64,000 nucleotides of DNA from Candidatus Heimdallarchaeota archaeon (GCA_021399345.1 JAAFKI010000094.1:1-64000); one strand, 5' to 3'. Counted from the stretch's first letter, positions 1 through 10,886 are shown. The notes: generated by a model not told the origin, from the letters alone. Program-made: numbers and translations.

Positions 1-2
1 CT

Positions 3-491
3 AAGCCTGTTTATTGTCGAGAATGTTTTCAAGATCAAAAACCACAAGATAGATCTAGACAAGAAAGAAGATCTCCTAGTCGTTCTGGGAGTAAACCAAG
101 TTATCGGTCGTCTAACAGGTCTTCAGCAAGAACTGGAGATAGAAACAGAAGATCATCTGACAGAAGATCATCAGAGAGAGGGAACGTTGAACTTCATACT
201 GCAATTTGTGCTAAGTGCAAGAAAGAAACTCAGGTACCTTTCAAGCCCACAGGGACTAAGCCTGTTTTCTGCCGAGAGTGTTTTCAAAACCAAATGCTAG
301 AAGTTGAATCTGAACAGGTAACTAATGGTGAAGTTGTTGAAAGATTTGGAGATAGACCAGGTCCATATAGAACAAACAAAAGGATGCATCAAACTACCTG
401 TAGGACATGTAATAAGGAGATATTGATACCTTTCAAGCCAAAAACTAACAAACCTATATATTGTCCAGATTGTTACAAGAAAATAGAGTAA
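3..491 (+). CDS. Multi zinc-ribbon protein (CxxC-x17-CxxC repeats) with Arg/Ser-rich linker, 5' truncated by window edge
   Basis: Frame 3 is open from base 3 to TAA at 491. It reads ...KPVYCRECFQDQ-(RS-rich)-CAKCKKETQVPFKPTGTKPVFCREC...CRTCNKEILIPFKPKTNKPIYCPDC; two complete CxxC-x17-CxxC units counted by hand plus a partial one. Confidence 0.8.
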   Translation, partial: KPVYCRECFQDQKPQDRSRQERRSPSRSGSKPSYRSSNRSSARTGDRNRRSSDRRSSERGNVELHTAICAKCKKETQVPFKPTGTKPVFCRECFQNQMLEVESEQVTNGEVVERFGDRPGPYRTNKRMHQTTCRTCNKEILIPFKPKTNKPIYCPDCYKKIE

Positions 492-588
492 TAGATAAGA
501 ATCCAATAAGAGTTACTCACTTTCTCTTTTTTTATGGTTTTCATAGGAAAAATTATTATTTTGAACATCACTCTAGTCTTTTGAAATT

Positions 589-1773
589 ATGACCAGACTT
601 CTAATTGATGAAGGATTACAGCAAAAAGCTGAAGAAGATCTTCTGAAATTGTTGATTGGAGAGAATCTGCAACCAGAATCCTTCTACTACTCTCCTTATA
701 TTCTTAGAATAATCAATGAGAAGTTATTGAAAACTGGCATAAGTATAGGACTTGGAGAAAAAACTGATAGAAACCTAATCGATACTTACTGGAAAGATCT
801 AACACTTCCTATAGATGTTGATGTAATCATACGAAGAATTGACGGTATTAAAGTAAACTCTTCTCTTGAGTTAATTGTTTTAATAAAGGATGATACAACA
901 AGATCATTAATCTGGGATGATTTGTACAGTTTAAAAAAAATGAAACCAAGAAACGAAAGAGTTTTTCGAGGAACGTTTTCACAATTTGGAGATATTCTAG
1001 TTGACGAAATTCTTAATCAGTTATATGAGATTTTAGAGAAAAATTCCCTAAATTTCAAAGTAGAAAATTATATTCTAAAAAGAGAACAAGCATTAAAGGA
1101 CAATATATTGTTTGAATCTATGTTTTCATCAAATGTCAGTTTTTCTTGCTTGTTCTGCAATCTTTGTGAATTGCCTAGTAACTACTCAGTTAACCCTATA
1201 CCAAATAAAAATGAGCAACCCTTCCAAGAATTATTTACTGCAAAAAGGATATGCTTTCCTTCAAATTTAGTTTCTCTCTCTCTAGAAGAAGGAATCGAGA
1301 TTTCATCTGTAGTTAACAAAAGAATCGAAGAGTTTTGTTATCCTATAATTTATCTAAAGAATAAATCAGGAGATATTATTGATTTTCAACTTGCTCTAAG
1401 GCAAAAAAAAGGAGTCTGTGTTTTTCAAGATAATAAAAAAGGTAAATGTACAATCCATGAAAGTAAACCTCTAAGCTGTTTTAGTTACCCTTTTATGATA
1501 CATAAGGTATCTAACAATCATTTTACTATTGAAGTAGATTTCTCCTGTCCAGGAATAAGAGAAGAAAGTCAGCTTCCAGAAAATCATTTTATGGACGAAA
1601 TACATAGAAGAATAGCTGAAAAAAAAATTACCGATTTAAGCTTTAAGGAAATTCTGTCTTTGAAATGGGATCTATCAGAATATTACAGAGATAGAGAAAG
1701 AGTCTTGCAAGATGAGATTAGTGAAGCTTACAATCTCATTAGTGAAGAATATAGTTCAATGAATGAACAATAG
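589..1773 (+). CDS. YkgJ-like cysteine-cluster protein
   Basis: 394 aa ORF with FSCLFCNLCELP and CVFQDNKKGKCTIHESKPLSCFSYPF, resembling the YkgJ cysteine cluster. Confidence 0.65.
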   Translation: MTRLLIDEGLQQKAEEDLLKLLIGENLQPESFYYSPYILRIINEKLLKTGISIGLGEKTDRNLIDTYWKDLTLPIDVDVIIRRIDGIKVNSSLELIVLIKDDTTRSLIWDDLYSLKKMKPRNERVFRGTFSQFGDILVDEILNQLYEILEKNSLNFKVENYILKREQALKDNILFESMFSSNVSFSCLFCNLCELPSNYSVNPIPNKNEQPFQELFTAKRICFPSNLVSLSLEEGIEISSVVNKRIEEFCYPIIYLKNKSGDIIDFQLALRQKKGVCVFQDNKKGKCTIHESKPLSCFSYPFMIHKVSNNHFTIEVDFSCPGIREESQLPENHFMDEIHRRIAEKKITDLSFKEILSLKWDLSEYYRDRERVLQDEISEAYNLISEEYSSMNEQ

Positions 1774-1898
1774 AGTTCAGATTCTTTTAACGTATATTCG
1801 CAAAAACTATTTATAGATAGAAGATTCAGATTCTAGGGTAAACAATAGATTCAAGTCTTAGAAAAAAGCTAGCTGAAGAATCTATTTCAACAAAAAAG

Positions 1899-2294
1899 GT
1901 GGATAAATCTCCAGCTAGTAGAAAAGATGTTACATATTTTTTTATTGCTGGTATTGTATGGTCTATAGTTTATCTCTTAATTCCTCTAATTGTGTGGCTT
2001 GTTACTAGAGACTGGATAGGTACACTTTCACTTTGTGGGAAAATAGGAATAGGTATGATAGCACTCAGCCTTTTTCTTCTAGCAGGTAGAGATAAACTTG
2101 GTGCTGCTACTGCAGGTAGATATATTCCTACTGCGAAAAGCTCTGCAGATAGTCGAGTATCTGAAACTGAACGTGAAGCAGCTAGAGAGAGTCTAGTTCT
2201 ACAAATAATGGCACCTATAGGTGTTTGGCTGCTATTATGGGGGATAATATTTGTCATACCTTTTGCGTTTGGAGTACCTTTCTTAATGAATTAA
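1899..2294 (+). CDS. Hypothetical membrane protein
   Basis: 131 aa ORF with several hydrophobic segments; GTG start. Confidence 0.55.
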   Translation: MDKSPASRKDVTYFFIAGIVWSIVYLLIPLIVWLVTRDWIGTLSLCGKIGIGMIALSLFLLAGRDKLGAATAGRYIPTAKSSADSRVSETEREAARESLVLQIMAPIGVWLLLWGIIFVIPFAFGVPFLMN

Positions 2295-2312
2295 AAAATG
2301 AGGAATCAACCT

Positions 2313-3704
2313 CTATTTTTCTATTTTATTAGCCGATATTTCTGTTGTTTTCTCCACCCAATGTTCAGGAGTAACATTAATTACTCTACCTTTCACATCC
2401 AAGAAGTCACCAAATAGTTTTGGTTTATCTTTCAGCTTCCGTTGAGAAGGTCTTTTCAAAATTAATGCGAACAGCCATTCTAAAGATAAATTAAAGTTCC
2501 ACTTTTCCCATAGCCACATTATTCCGAACCACACAGAGATTTCAATTCCAATAAGCAGAAATGTCATCCCCGTACTTAATCCCCACATAGTTCTAAATCC
2601 TTGATTTGGAAAGATATAGTGTAATATGACCCTAAGTACAGCTTGTAATGATGCAAAGGAATAAACTGATAGAGACAAAAATCCCACTCTTCTGCTGAAT
2701 CGTGACCATTTCAATCTCCTTTCCCAGTTAACTCCTTCATTATATTCATGTCCATGCATCAATCCAATTACTACAAACATTAACATTCCAATCGTTACAA
2801 AAACAAACCAAGTTGGATGAGCATGAAAAATAACTAAATCAAATGGATTAGCTGGAATCTTATCTACTGCGAATAACCAGATAACACCAAAGACAATAGA
2901 AGCACCTGCAAGCCCATAACCCCATAAAAGAAATTTATCTTTCTTAGGTTTCTTATCCTGAGAGATGTAGATTCCTAGGATTGAACCTACTACACTATAT
3001 CCAAAATGAGGCATCAATGGTGATTCCGTTGCTAGAAAATTATTTCCTAACATGCGAAGAATATAATCCCACCATCCTTTATCACCAATTTTGCTCAGAC
3101 GACCTCCTCCATGTAAATCAACTCCCCAGAAAATATTTCCAGCTTCATAAGCTGCTGGTGCAGGGAAGATAAACAAACATCCAACTATTGCAAATACAAT
3201 TGACATCACTAATGGTTTCTTTGTTTTCTCATTTGAGGTTAGGAAGTAAAATAATACTGCTGATATCATTATTGCCCAGGCGATATTTGCAAATTGATCT
3301 GCGTGATAGATATTTTGCCATTCAATGGAAGAAGTACCAGTTTCAACCCATTCCTTTGATAACTGCCATTGTGCAAGAAAAACATAAAAGAACATTGCCC
3401 ATAACCAAAGAAGCATCCCTTTCATAAGTTCTTGAACTAAAATCACCTCTCTTTTTATCCCTCTTCTGAGCTTCATGTTCATAATTAGCATATGAACGCA
3501 TGCACTAATTAACAGAAACAATCCTCTCCAATGACCAAAAACAATGATTAAGCCCATCATAATGTATCCTGAGGTATCCAATAACTCGGGGGTTTTTTCT
3601 GCTATACCTTCAACTTGACTTACTAACATGAAAGTATGAACCATTAAATTTCCAATTATTGCCCACCCTCTAAGGATATCAAAAGAGATGATTCTACTAG
3701 CCAT
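2313..3704 (-). CDS. Multi-TM acyltransferase-like protein (DUF418/DUF1624/heparan-alpha-glucosaminide N-acetyltransferase-like)
   Basis: 463 aa ORF; N-terminus MASRIISFDILRGWAIIGNLMVHTF typical of this family; many TM segments. Confidence 0.6.
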   Translation of the reverse strand: MASRIISFDILRGWAIIGNLMVHTFMLVSQVEGIAEKTPELLDTSGYIMMGLIIVFGHWRGLFLLISACVHMLIMNMKLRRGIKREVILVQELMKGMLLWLWAMFFYVFLAQWQLSKEWVETGTSSIEWQNIYHADQFANIAWAIMISAVLFYFLTSNEKTKKPLVMSIVFAIVGCLFIFPAPAAYEAGNIFWGVDLHGGGRLSKIGDKGWWDYILRMLGNNFLATESPLMPHFGYSVVGSILGIYISQDKKPKKDKFLLWGYGLAGASIVFGVIWLFAVDKIPANPFDLVIFHAHPTWFVFVTIGMLMFVVIGLMHGHEYNEGVNWERRLKWSRFSRRVGFLSLSVYSFASLQAVLRVILHYIFPNQGFRTMWGLSTGMTFLLIGIEISVWFGIMWLWEKWNFNLSLEWLFALILKRPSQRKLKDKPKLFGDFLDVKGRVINVTPEHWVEKTTEISANKIEK

Positions 3705-3868
3705 AATGATTTGGTTTTGGAATAGTATAAAACTATTTTGTGACTTTCAGCTTAAACTTAAGAAACATCTTGAAAAATTAAGATATTTAATACAGTCCAG
3801 CATCACAATTCAGAAATATCTAATTTAGAAAAAAAAGAAGTTGAGTAGTATGAAAAAACTTGTTTACA

Positions 3869-4765
3869 TTACTCACTTTCTTCTGCTCTCCAGACATAGA
3901 AGGGTAATTCACAAACTTTTTCAAAACCATTTTTAGCTGCTATTGGTGCAGAAGTTCCTTCTTTAGCTTGAACAATTAGATGTTCAACCCCTTCAGTTTT
4001 AGCTTGATTATATCTCATTTTCAAAAATGCAGAGTAGATACCTTTTTTTCTATATTCTGGTAAAGTTGCTGCTCCACTTAAAAGAGCACAATTTGAATTA
4101 GGTATAGATAGTAGTGATCCAAATGCTACAGGTTTGTTGTCATTTTTTTCATAAGCTACATAGAGAGTGTAATCTAAACCTAAGAACATACTTCCCATTA
4201 GATTGAAAAGCTGACCTGAACCCTCTGGAGCTCCATAAGCCTTCTCGTAAACCTTTTGTATTTCAGGTGATTGTATTAATTCAGCAATTTTTTCATGTTT
4301 GAAAGATTTAAATTCAAATTCATCTGTTATTTCGATATCAAGTTGTTCAGAGAGTGGTCGTACCATCCCCAGTATAGGTATTTCATTTTTGAAACCAGAG
4401 TTCTCTAGTTTTTCTTTTAGATTAGAAGGTTCTGATTGAGGGGAAAGAATCCATCCAATTGACTTAAGTCCTAAGGAACTATAACTAGCTATTACCTCTT
4501 TGATTGTTTCTTCAGTTTGATCTTCCGGTAAACGTGACATACCTACACGATTTAATTCCTCAAAGTCTACCATTGGACAAATATAACCTTTCAATGATTC
4601 ATGTTTATATTTATCAATAACTCCTTCTACTCCTGGAGACATAAATAGCGAATATTCGATAGCATCCAGTATTTCTTTATCTTTTTGTGACATAGAATCA
4701 CTACATGTAACAATCATATTAAGGTTAAAAGCATTTGCCAAAAGAAAGAAGCTAATTATCTTCAT
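3869..4765 (-). CDS. GNAT family N-acetyltransferase
   Basis: C-terminal GNAT core: LLSGAATLPEYRKKGIYSAFLKMRYNQAKTEGVEHLIVQAKEGTSAPIAAKNGFEKV. True start may be downstream of the ORF start. Confidence 0.75.
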   Translation of the reverse strand: MKIISFFLLANAFNLNMIVTCSDSMSQKDKEILDAIEYSLFMSPGVEGVIDKYKHESLKGYICPMVDFEELNRVGMSRLPEDQTEETIKEVIASYSSLGLKSIGWILSPQSEPSNLKEKLENSGFKNEIPILGMVRPLSEQLDIEITDEFEFKSFKHEKIAELIQSPEIQKVYEKAYGAPEGSGQLFNLMGSMFLGLDYTLYVAYEKNDNKPVAFGSLLSIPNSNCALLSGAATLPEYRKKGIYSAFLKMRYNQAKTEGVEHLIVQAKEGTSAPIAAKNGFEKVCELPFYVWRAEESE

Positions 4766-5204
4766 TTAAAGCTTGAATTGCTAGATTGTAGAAATAATTA
4801 TCATAAACCTCAACATCATCACTGAAAGTAAGATAAACCCCTCCAGTACTGTGGCCAATAATTGTGTTGTTGTATATTTTACCTGTTCCAGCTTCCACAT
4901 TACTTAATCTAATTCCATTATACAGATTTTCAACCAGTCGATTATTTCTTATTACAAAATAATTTTTAGTATTAGAGATTGATATGCCTCTTTTCACTTG
5001 ATTTTCAATCACTAGATTCTCAATCACAAAGGGATCTTCTGCTGAACCTGTTCCCTTAAATTTATAGTTGTTGAAATCTTTATCAGACTCGATTTCAATA
5101 TAATTGTGGTCACCTCTCATTAGAACTAAAGGTAAGACAACACCTAGACCTATTAGTAGAAGAAAAACGGTGGACCCAATTAAACTATTAATTCTCTTTC
5201 TCAC
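4752..5204 (-). CDS. NosD-like right-handed beta-helix (PbH1 repeat) membrane-anchored/secreted protein
   Basis: N-terminal TM plus GTGSAEDPFVIENLVIE...ISISNTKNYFVIRNNRLVENLYNGIRLSN...IYNNTIIGHSTGGVYL repeats. Confidence 0.65.
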   Translation of the reverse strand: MRKRINSLIGSTVFLLLIGLGVVLPLVLMRGDHNYIEIESDKDFNNYKFKGTGSAEDPFVIENLVIENQVKRGISISNTKNYFVIRNNRLVENLYNGIRLSNVEAGTGKIYNNTIIGHSTGGVYLTFSDDVEVYDNYFYNLAIQALNEDN

Positions 5205-5266
5205 AGTTCAGTTCTGTACATTGAACAATTTTAATATTTCTAAATTACACATTTCGCATTGCATTC

Positions 5267-6766
5267 ATGCTTAAAGTTAAAACTTTGTATGAGAATAATA
5301 TTTTGATGAGGAATCTTAGTTCTATAATAGCCGGTTTTTCTCTAGTAATTGCCATTATACCTATTTTCCTCGAACCAATCGTTAAATACCACTTCATGCC
5401 AATTTTTAAGATATCTATGCTGATTATTGCAGTAACTATTGCCTTAATTCTGATAACTAAAAAAGAAAGATTAGACCGAAAATACCTGATTCCTTTGACG
5501 ATAACTCTTTTTCTTTTTATGGTGGCAGAGACTTTGGCTTTTCTTCATATTTTAGACTCAAATTTAGCATATATTACAATTACCAATACTCTTCTATTGG
5601 ATATTTTCATTCACATTATATCTATTATTGCAATAATTCCTTTGTATGTCTTGTTAATCAGTCAGATCAGAAAAGCTGAGAAACATATACCAAGAAGAGT
5701 AAAATTATCAAGTATCTTTGTTACAATTTTTTTAATTATAGTTGTTTCTCCTTTAATTACAGCATACAGTGCAGCAATGATAGCAGCAAAGGATTATTTC
5801 AGCTTAGTATTTGGGATAGTGTTTATAATAATTGACCTAGATATCTTAGCAATAGCTTTAACTTTCATTTACTTAAACTGGAAAGTGCGTTCACCTCTTT
5901 TTTGGATAACTGTAGGAGCAGCATGGTTCTTTAAATTAGCTGGGGATTCGACCAAAAGTTACTTTTTAGCAAAAGGTATATATGATATTGGAACAGTTCC
6001 TGATCTTTTCATTAATGTGTGTTATGCGTTGTTTGTTGTTGGAATTATCACAATGATAGAACAATATGAAAAACCTTTAACGATTTCAGAAATAGAGAAA
6101 GAACGTAAACAATATCAAACTTTGTATGAGGAAATGAACATTTTTGCTAAAGATTTAGTCACAGTAACTTCGTTATTACGTCATGATTTGTTAAATGATC
6201 TGGTTGTAATTCAGAGTGGAATAGAACTGTTTGAAGAAACTAATAAACACGAATTTCTAGAAAGAGCTGTGAGTAGAGTTGATACAGTAGCTGAAAGGTT
6301 AGATCTTCTCAAATCTGAATCAAAATTACTAGAATCTCTTAAAATTCAACCAATAGAAATTAGTATAATTAACAATGTAGCTGAATCTTTTGACAATGTT
6401 ACAATCCATTCATATCCTTCTAACATAAAAGTTAATGCAAATAGATTACTTTACCCGATATTGTTTAACTTCATACAAAATGCATTCCAGCATGCAGGTA
6501 AAGGGATAGATGTTGAAGTAAAGATTGAGGAGCAAAACGATGAGATTGTTATTTCTGTTAGTGATAATGGAAAAGGAATATCTGAAGAAGATAAGAAGCA
6601 AATCTTTCAACAAGGATACAGAGGAACAGATAAGGGAGTAAGTGGGATGGGATTGTTTTTAGCAAAAATTGTTATTGAAACCTATGGAGGCTCCATAAAA
6701 GTCAAAGATAATAAACCCAAAGGTACTATTTTCGAAATCAAGCTAAAAAAAGTCAAAAAGGAATAA
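5267..6766 (+). CDS. Membrane sensor histidine kinase
   Basis: N-terminal ~7 TM segments, H-box SLLRHDLLNDLVVIQSG, HATPase motifs DNGKGIS and GMGLFLAKIVIETYGG. Confidence 0.85.
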   Translation: MLKVKTLYENNILMRNLSSIIAGFSLVIAIIPIFLEPIVKYHFMPIFKISMLIIAVTIALILITKKERLDRKYLIPLTITLFLFMVAETLAFLHILDSNLAYITITNTLLLDIFIHIISIIAIIPLYVLLISQIRKAEKHIPRRVKLSSIFVTIFLIIVVSPLITAYSAAMIAAKDYFSLVFGIVFIIIDLDILAIALTFIYLNWKVRSPLFWITVGAAWFFKLAGDSTKSYFLAKGIYDIGTVPDLFINVCYALFVVGIITMIEQYEKPLTISEIEKERKQYQTLYEEMNIFAKDLVTVTSLLRHDLLNDLVVIQSGIELFEETNKHEFLERAVSRVDTVAERLDLLKSESKLLESLKIQPIEISIINNVAESFDNVTIHSYPSNIKVNANRLLYPILFNFIQNAFQHAGKGIDVEVKIEEQNDEIVISVSDNGKGISEEDKKQIFQQGYRGTDKGVSGMGLFLAKIVIETYGGSIKVKDNKPKGTIFEIKLKKVKKE

Positions 6767-6868
6767 AAATTGTGAATTTCCTCAAAATAATGGTTGATTT
6801 CTCAATCTGTTTATTTAATGACTTATGACGACAATCTTTAAGTATTATGAACTGTTAAAATTAATATT

Positions 6869-7693
6869 ATGAGAAAAATAATCGCACTCACATGTATTAT
6901 ATTTCTTTTTGTATTATTTACTCCAAAGGATACTATATCTATGGAAGAAATTGGTGTAATTGTACAACCTAATGCTATCGATGTCATAGATTTTTCTGCT
7001 CCTTCAATAGTTCTAAACGTGTCGTCATATAATGCAACAGGTGAACTTTTTGGTTCAATCATTGAAGATGATTCAAACATAGAAAGTTACCAAATTTTGC
7101 TGAATGGTACTGATATAACAGACACTGTACTAGATTCATCTTCCTCCCATCTTGTTACCTTTTCTTTTAATGCGAACGATATTTTTAATCATGTAACAGG
7201 TTTACATAATTATTTAGAAATTATTGCTGCTAACGATGGTATAGCTCCATCTCCATTTCCAACCTTCAAACAAGGTGGTGCTGGTGGAGGAGGAGGATTC
7301 TTATTCTGTGACGATCAAGAGTGTTGGGGACCATTACCGTTACATCCGGACTCCTCTAATAAAGAACATCCTGAAATAGATACACTTGTAAATGATACAA
7401 CTGCGCCTTTTGGGTTTTTTGATTTATCTAATTTTCCATGTTGTGGAAATATTGTTTATTTAAATCATACCGATTATGAATCTTCAGTCAATTATACTAG
7501 TACAATCACAACTTTAGATACTAAATCATATTATGCAAATAATTCTGAAGGAATTTCCCAAAGAATAAATATAACTTGGATAGCTGAAGAAACAATTCCA
7601 ACTCCAACCCCTACTTCCTATTTTGCCTTTAGTAGTCTCTTATTCATTGTTATAATTGCAGTATATGTGAAAAGAAAGAAATTTAGAACATAG
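6869..7693 (+). CDS. Secreted/surface protein with C-terminal TM anchor
   Basis: Signal peptide MRKIIALTCIIFLFVLF; Thr/Pro linker TPTPTS then TM then KRKKFRT; many N-glycosylation sequons. Confidence 0.6.
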   Translation: MRKIIALTCIIFLFVLFTPKDTISMEEIGVIVQPNAIDVIDFSAPSIVLNVSSYNATGELFGSIIEDDSNIESYQILLNGTDITDTVLDSSSSHLVTFSFNANDIFNHVTGLHNYLEIIAANDGIAPSPFPTFKQGGAGGGGGFLFCDDQECWGPLPLHPDSSNKEHPEIDTLVNDTTAPFGFFDLSNFPCCGNIVYLNHTDYESSVNYTSTITTLDTKSYYANNSEGISQRINITWIAEETIPTPTPTSYFAFSSLLFIVIIAVYVKRKKFRT

Positions 7694-7728
7694 AATTTTT
7701 TTTTTTACAATTAAATATTGAGTGCTAA

Positions 7729-10044
7729 TCAATTGCTGAAAATTTCTTCAATGTAGCTTGATAAACTAGTTCTTTCTTCAGAATTTAGCGATTGATTGCT
7801 TCGAATAGCATTTTCAATCATTTTTTTAATATCTTTATTTGAATCAACAATCTCAATAAATTTGTTTAATTTTTTGATCCCATTGTAAGATTTACCTATG
7901 AAAATATAACTAACATAAATTTTGTTTACTTCATCAATTAAAAATGTAAATTCCTTATTCTTTACTCTCACCTGCTTCTTATCTACTGAAGGAGAGAAAG
8001 TATTCTTGATTGTTAATAGTACTTCATCGTATATTCTTTCCCCCAAATTCTCGTCAAAATATCCAGAATAAAGGATTATTCCATCTTGTGATTGCATGAG
8101 AAACATTACTGGAAGTTCAGATTCACTTTCGACTTCAGGTCCTAAGGCAGATCTTCTTCCTACTATTTGTTTTAGTCTATCTTCAATATGTGATAATTCT
8201 AATTTCTCTGCTATTGTGGGCAATTTCATTGTGAAGTCCTCCCACAAATCTATTTGATCTAACAGGTTATCATGCTCATTCGAGATTTTTATTGCTATTT
8301 TTATAATACCCTTTTCTTCTGCTATTTCTAGTGCTTCTGTTAAAATATTTTGAGCTTCGTCTACTTTAAGTTCAACAAGAGCAAATTCAGCTTGAAGAAG
8401 CATTACTTCAACAAGTAAAGCGAAAGAATTTTGTCTTTTAGCTATACTTTCAAGGTTATTGAGGTGATCACTAACCTCTTCTAGAAGACTCTCTTCACCA
8501 GTTTTACACATCTCCCAAATTAGGATTTCGGTTAGATTAAGTAAAGATTCAATTGTAATCATGTAGTCTACTACTTCTTCTTTTGCTAATTGTTCAAGAA
8601 ATACTGCAGACTTTTGGATTTCTCTTTCATTTCCTGTTCTTTTTAGAAATAAGGCTTCTGATAATCTGTATAATTGTGCAATATTCTGGTTCTCAGTTTC
8701 CTTTGATAGAGTAAGTAATTTTTTCAGAAATCCTTCGGCTATTTTATTTAGTTTTAAGTCTAGATTGATCTGAATCAAACTCTTAAGTGAATATGAGACA
8801 AGATATACCTTCTTTATCTGTTCTCTTAATTGTAAACTTTGAAGAAAGGATTTTGATGAACCTTCCAGATCACCTTTTTGTTGTGATAGATTTCCAAGAG
8901 CATAATATAAATTACTTAGAGTTTCCAATCTTTCATATTCAATAGCAATCGGTAATGCTTTTCTGTAATTTTCCTCTGCTTCATCTAATTCACCTTTGAG
9001 GGAATATATTTTTCCAGTTTCGTACAAAGCTATTGCTATAGCATTTTGATCATTATGTTCTTCCTTAATTCGATAATATTCTTTCAAATTTTTCAGTGAA
9101 ACTTCGTAATCTCCCATATCACGATTTATTCCTGAAATATCAAGAATGGCTTTTGCTTCTTCGTGAACTAAATTCTTGCGTTCATAAATCGTCTTGCTCT
9201 TTAAATAATTTTCAAGGGCTTTTTCTTGGTTCCCTGAATGTTTGTAGATGTAGCCCATTCTATGGTGTACTAAGGCAAGTGAGGCTTCATCTTCTAATTC
9301 TTCAAATATTAACAGAGATTTACTTACTGTTTCTAAAGCTTGACTTAAAATTCCCTGATTGTAGAACATTCCTGCTTTACTCACATAATATTCTGCAAGA
9401 GGACGTTTATATCCCAAATCAGTAAATATTTCAAAACTTTGATCCCAAAAACTATTAGCAGTATCATATTCTCCTAAGTTGAAAAGTGCTTTTCCAGTCC
9501 ATAAAAGACTATCAGCGATTCCATATAAATCTGGAATTTTTCTGTTCTCCTTTAAACTCTCTTCAAAGAAATCAATTGATTCAAAGAATTTGCTAGTTAA
9601 GACATAGTGAATACCCTTAACCATATTAAACTGGGCATTTCTTCTAATATAGTTCTCACTACCTCCTCGTTTGAATAGCGTTAATGCTTCTTCTACCTGA
9701 GCTAGATTATCATCACAGAGTTCACTTTGTCTGATATTACTGCAAATTAGTGCTTTTTCTAAAAGAATATCAATATGGTAAAAGCTAATATCAAGTTCTT
9801 CGATATCTTCCAGCAGTTGTTCACATAGTAATTGGGCACCATCAAATTCTTTAGCTGCAACTAGAATTGACAGTTTTTTAATGTTGAACTTTAAAATCTC
9901 CTCTGGATTAAAATTTTCATGCCAAAGATTTTCTAGAGTATCTTCTATTCTCTCTAGTGCAGCTGCAAATCTTCCGTCTTTATAGAGATTTTCCACCTCT
10001 TCAAGAATTTCGTCTGTACCCTCTGACATACAGTTAGCCCTCAA
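7729..10044 (-). CDS. Large TPR protein with possible longin/roadblock-like C-terminal domain
   Basis: 771 aa with repeated TPR patterns (e.g. ALVHHRMGYIYKHSGNQEKALENYLKSKTIYE); C-terminus LPVMFLMQSQDGIILYSGYFDENLGERIYDE. Confidence 0.75.
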   Translation of the reverse strand: MRANCMSEGTDEILEEVENLYKDGRFAAALERIEDTLENLWHENFNPEEILKFNIKKLSILVAAKEFDGAQLLCEQLLEDIEELDISFYHIDILLEKALICSNIRQSELCDDNLAQVEEALTLFKRGGSENYIRRNAQFNMVKGIHYVLTSKFFESIDFFEESLKENRKIPDLYGIADSLLWTGKALFNLGEYDTANSFWDQSFEIFTDLGYKRPLAEYYVSKAGMFYNQGILSQALETVSKSLLIFEELEDEASLALVHHRMGYIYKHSGNQEKALENYLKSKTIYERKNLVHEEAKAILDISGINRDMGDYEVSLKNLKEYYRIKEEHNDQNAIAIALYETGKIYSLKGELDEAEENYRKALPIAIEYERLETLSNLYYALGNLSQQKGDLEGSSKSFLQSLQLREQIKKVYLVSYSLKSLIQINLDLKLNKIAEGFLKKLLTLSKETENQNIAQLYRLSEALFLKRTGNEREIQKSAVFLEQLAKEEVVDYMITIESLLNLTEILIWEMCKTGEESLLEEVSDHLNNLESIAKRQNSFALLVEVMLLQAEFALVELKVDEAQNILTEALEIAEEKGIIKIAIKISNEHDNLLDQIDLWEDFTMKLPTIAEKLELSHIEDRLKQIVGRRSALGPEVESESELPVMFLMQSQDGIILYSGYFDENLGERIYDEVLLTIKNTFSPSVDKKQVRVKNKEFTFLIDEVNKIYVSYIFIGKSYNGIKKLNKFIEIVDSNKDIKKMIENAIRSNQSLNSEERTSLSSYIEEIFSN

Positions 10045-10187
10045 ACAAAAATGTATTTCTCATTCTTAAATATAAAATGTTACCTTCATATTATATACTA
10101 AATATATAAACGGGGGAATCTCTTTATATAGGTGTTGTAAAAAACATAATATTGTCGGTTCAACCTTTATCCTAAGCAGGAATTATC

Positions 10188-10886
10188 ATGAGTGTAGATA
10201 AATATATAGAGAAATTTGAAAATACTGGCGATGTTCTTTCTCTTATTTCTGAGCTAAAGAACAAGAATCCCAGAATTATTTCAAAAACAGTCAATGCTCT
10301 TATCAAGATTGGTGAACCAATTATTGATCCATTGATTACTGCACTCAAAGATGAGGATAAAGATATCCGTTTTGTTGCTTCTAAAGCTCTAGCAAAGATT
10401 GGCTCTAATGCTGTTCCACAACTAATTGCTGAATTGGGCAATTCTCAGAGCAAGGTTAGAGTCTGCGCAGTTGAAACTCTTGGAAAAATAGGTAACAAAC
10501 GCGCTATAGAACCTCTGATAAACACACTCAAAGATGAAAAAGAAGACGTAATCGTCAGAGAATATGCTGTTTATGCTCTAGAAAAAATAGGTGAACCTGC
10601 TGCAAAATTTTTGATTACAGCTCTAAGGGAACTTAAAGATCCTGAAGCTATTACTCCTCTAACTGCTGCTCTACATTATAATAAGCAAGAAGTAAGAGAA
10701 GCGGCTAATGAGGTTGTACTAAATTTCGGATTTTCATACCAAGGTTATAGAGATGTTAAGTCAATAATTCAACGTGATGCCGATGGCATTCCCTCAACTC
10801 CTGAGAAAGCTGAAGGGATATTATGGAGTAAGATAGGGAATGAATATAGACGTTATAGACAAAAAAGAATAACTGACTTCTTCTAA
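10188..10886 (+). CDS. HEAT-repeat (PBS-lyase-like) protein
   Basis: Repeats such as IGEPIIDPLITALKDEDKDIRFVASKALAKIG and KRAIEPLINTLKDEKEDVIVREYAVYALEKIGEPA. Confidence 0.85.
   Translation: MSVDKYIEKFENTGDVLSLISELKNKNPRIISKTVNALIKIGEPIIDPLITALKDEDKDIRFVASKALAKIGSNAVPQLIAELGNSQSKVRVCAVETLGKIGNKRAIEPLINTLKDEKEDVIVREYAVYALEKIGEPAAKFLITALRELKDPEAITPLTAALHYNKQEVREAANEVVLNFGFSYQGYRDVKSIIQRDADGIPSTPEKAEGILWSKIGNEYRRYRQKRITDFF

Noticed and set aside
1774-1898. Repeated AGATTC words (cagattc, gaagattcagattc, tagattc) between the YkgJ-like gene and the next gene.
   Set aside because: Short, irregularly spaced and expected in AT-rich sequence; no clear dyad.
1970-2257. Antisense ORFs in the track (for example 1970..2257 -, 31999..32316 -, 59525..59797 -, 61162..61473 -).
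   Set aside because: They lie inside well-supported genes on the opposite strand and show no recognisable domains or coding character.
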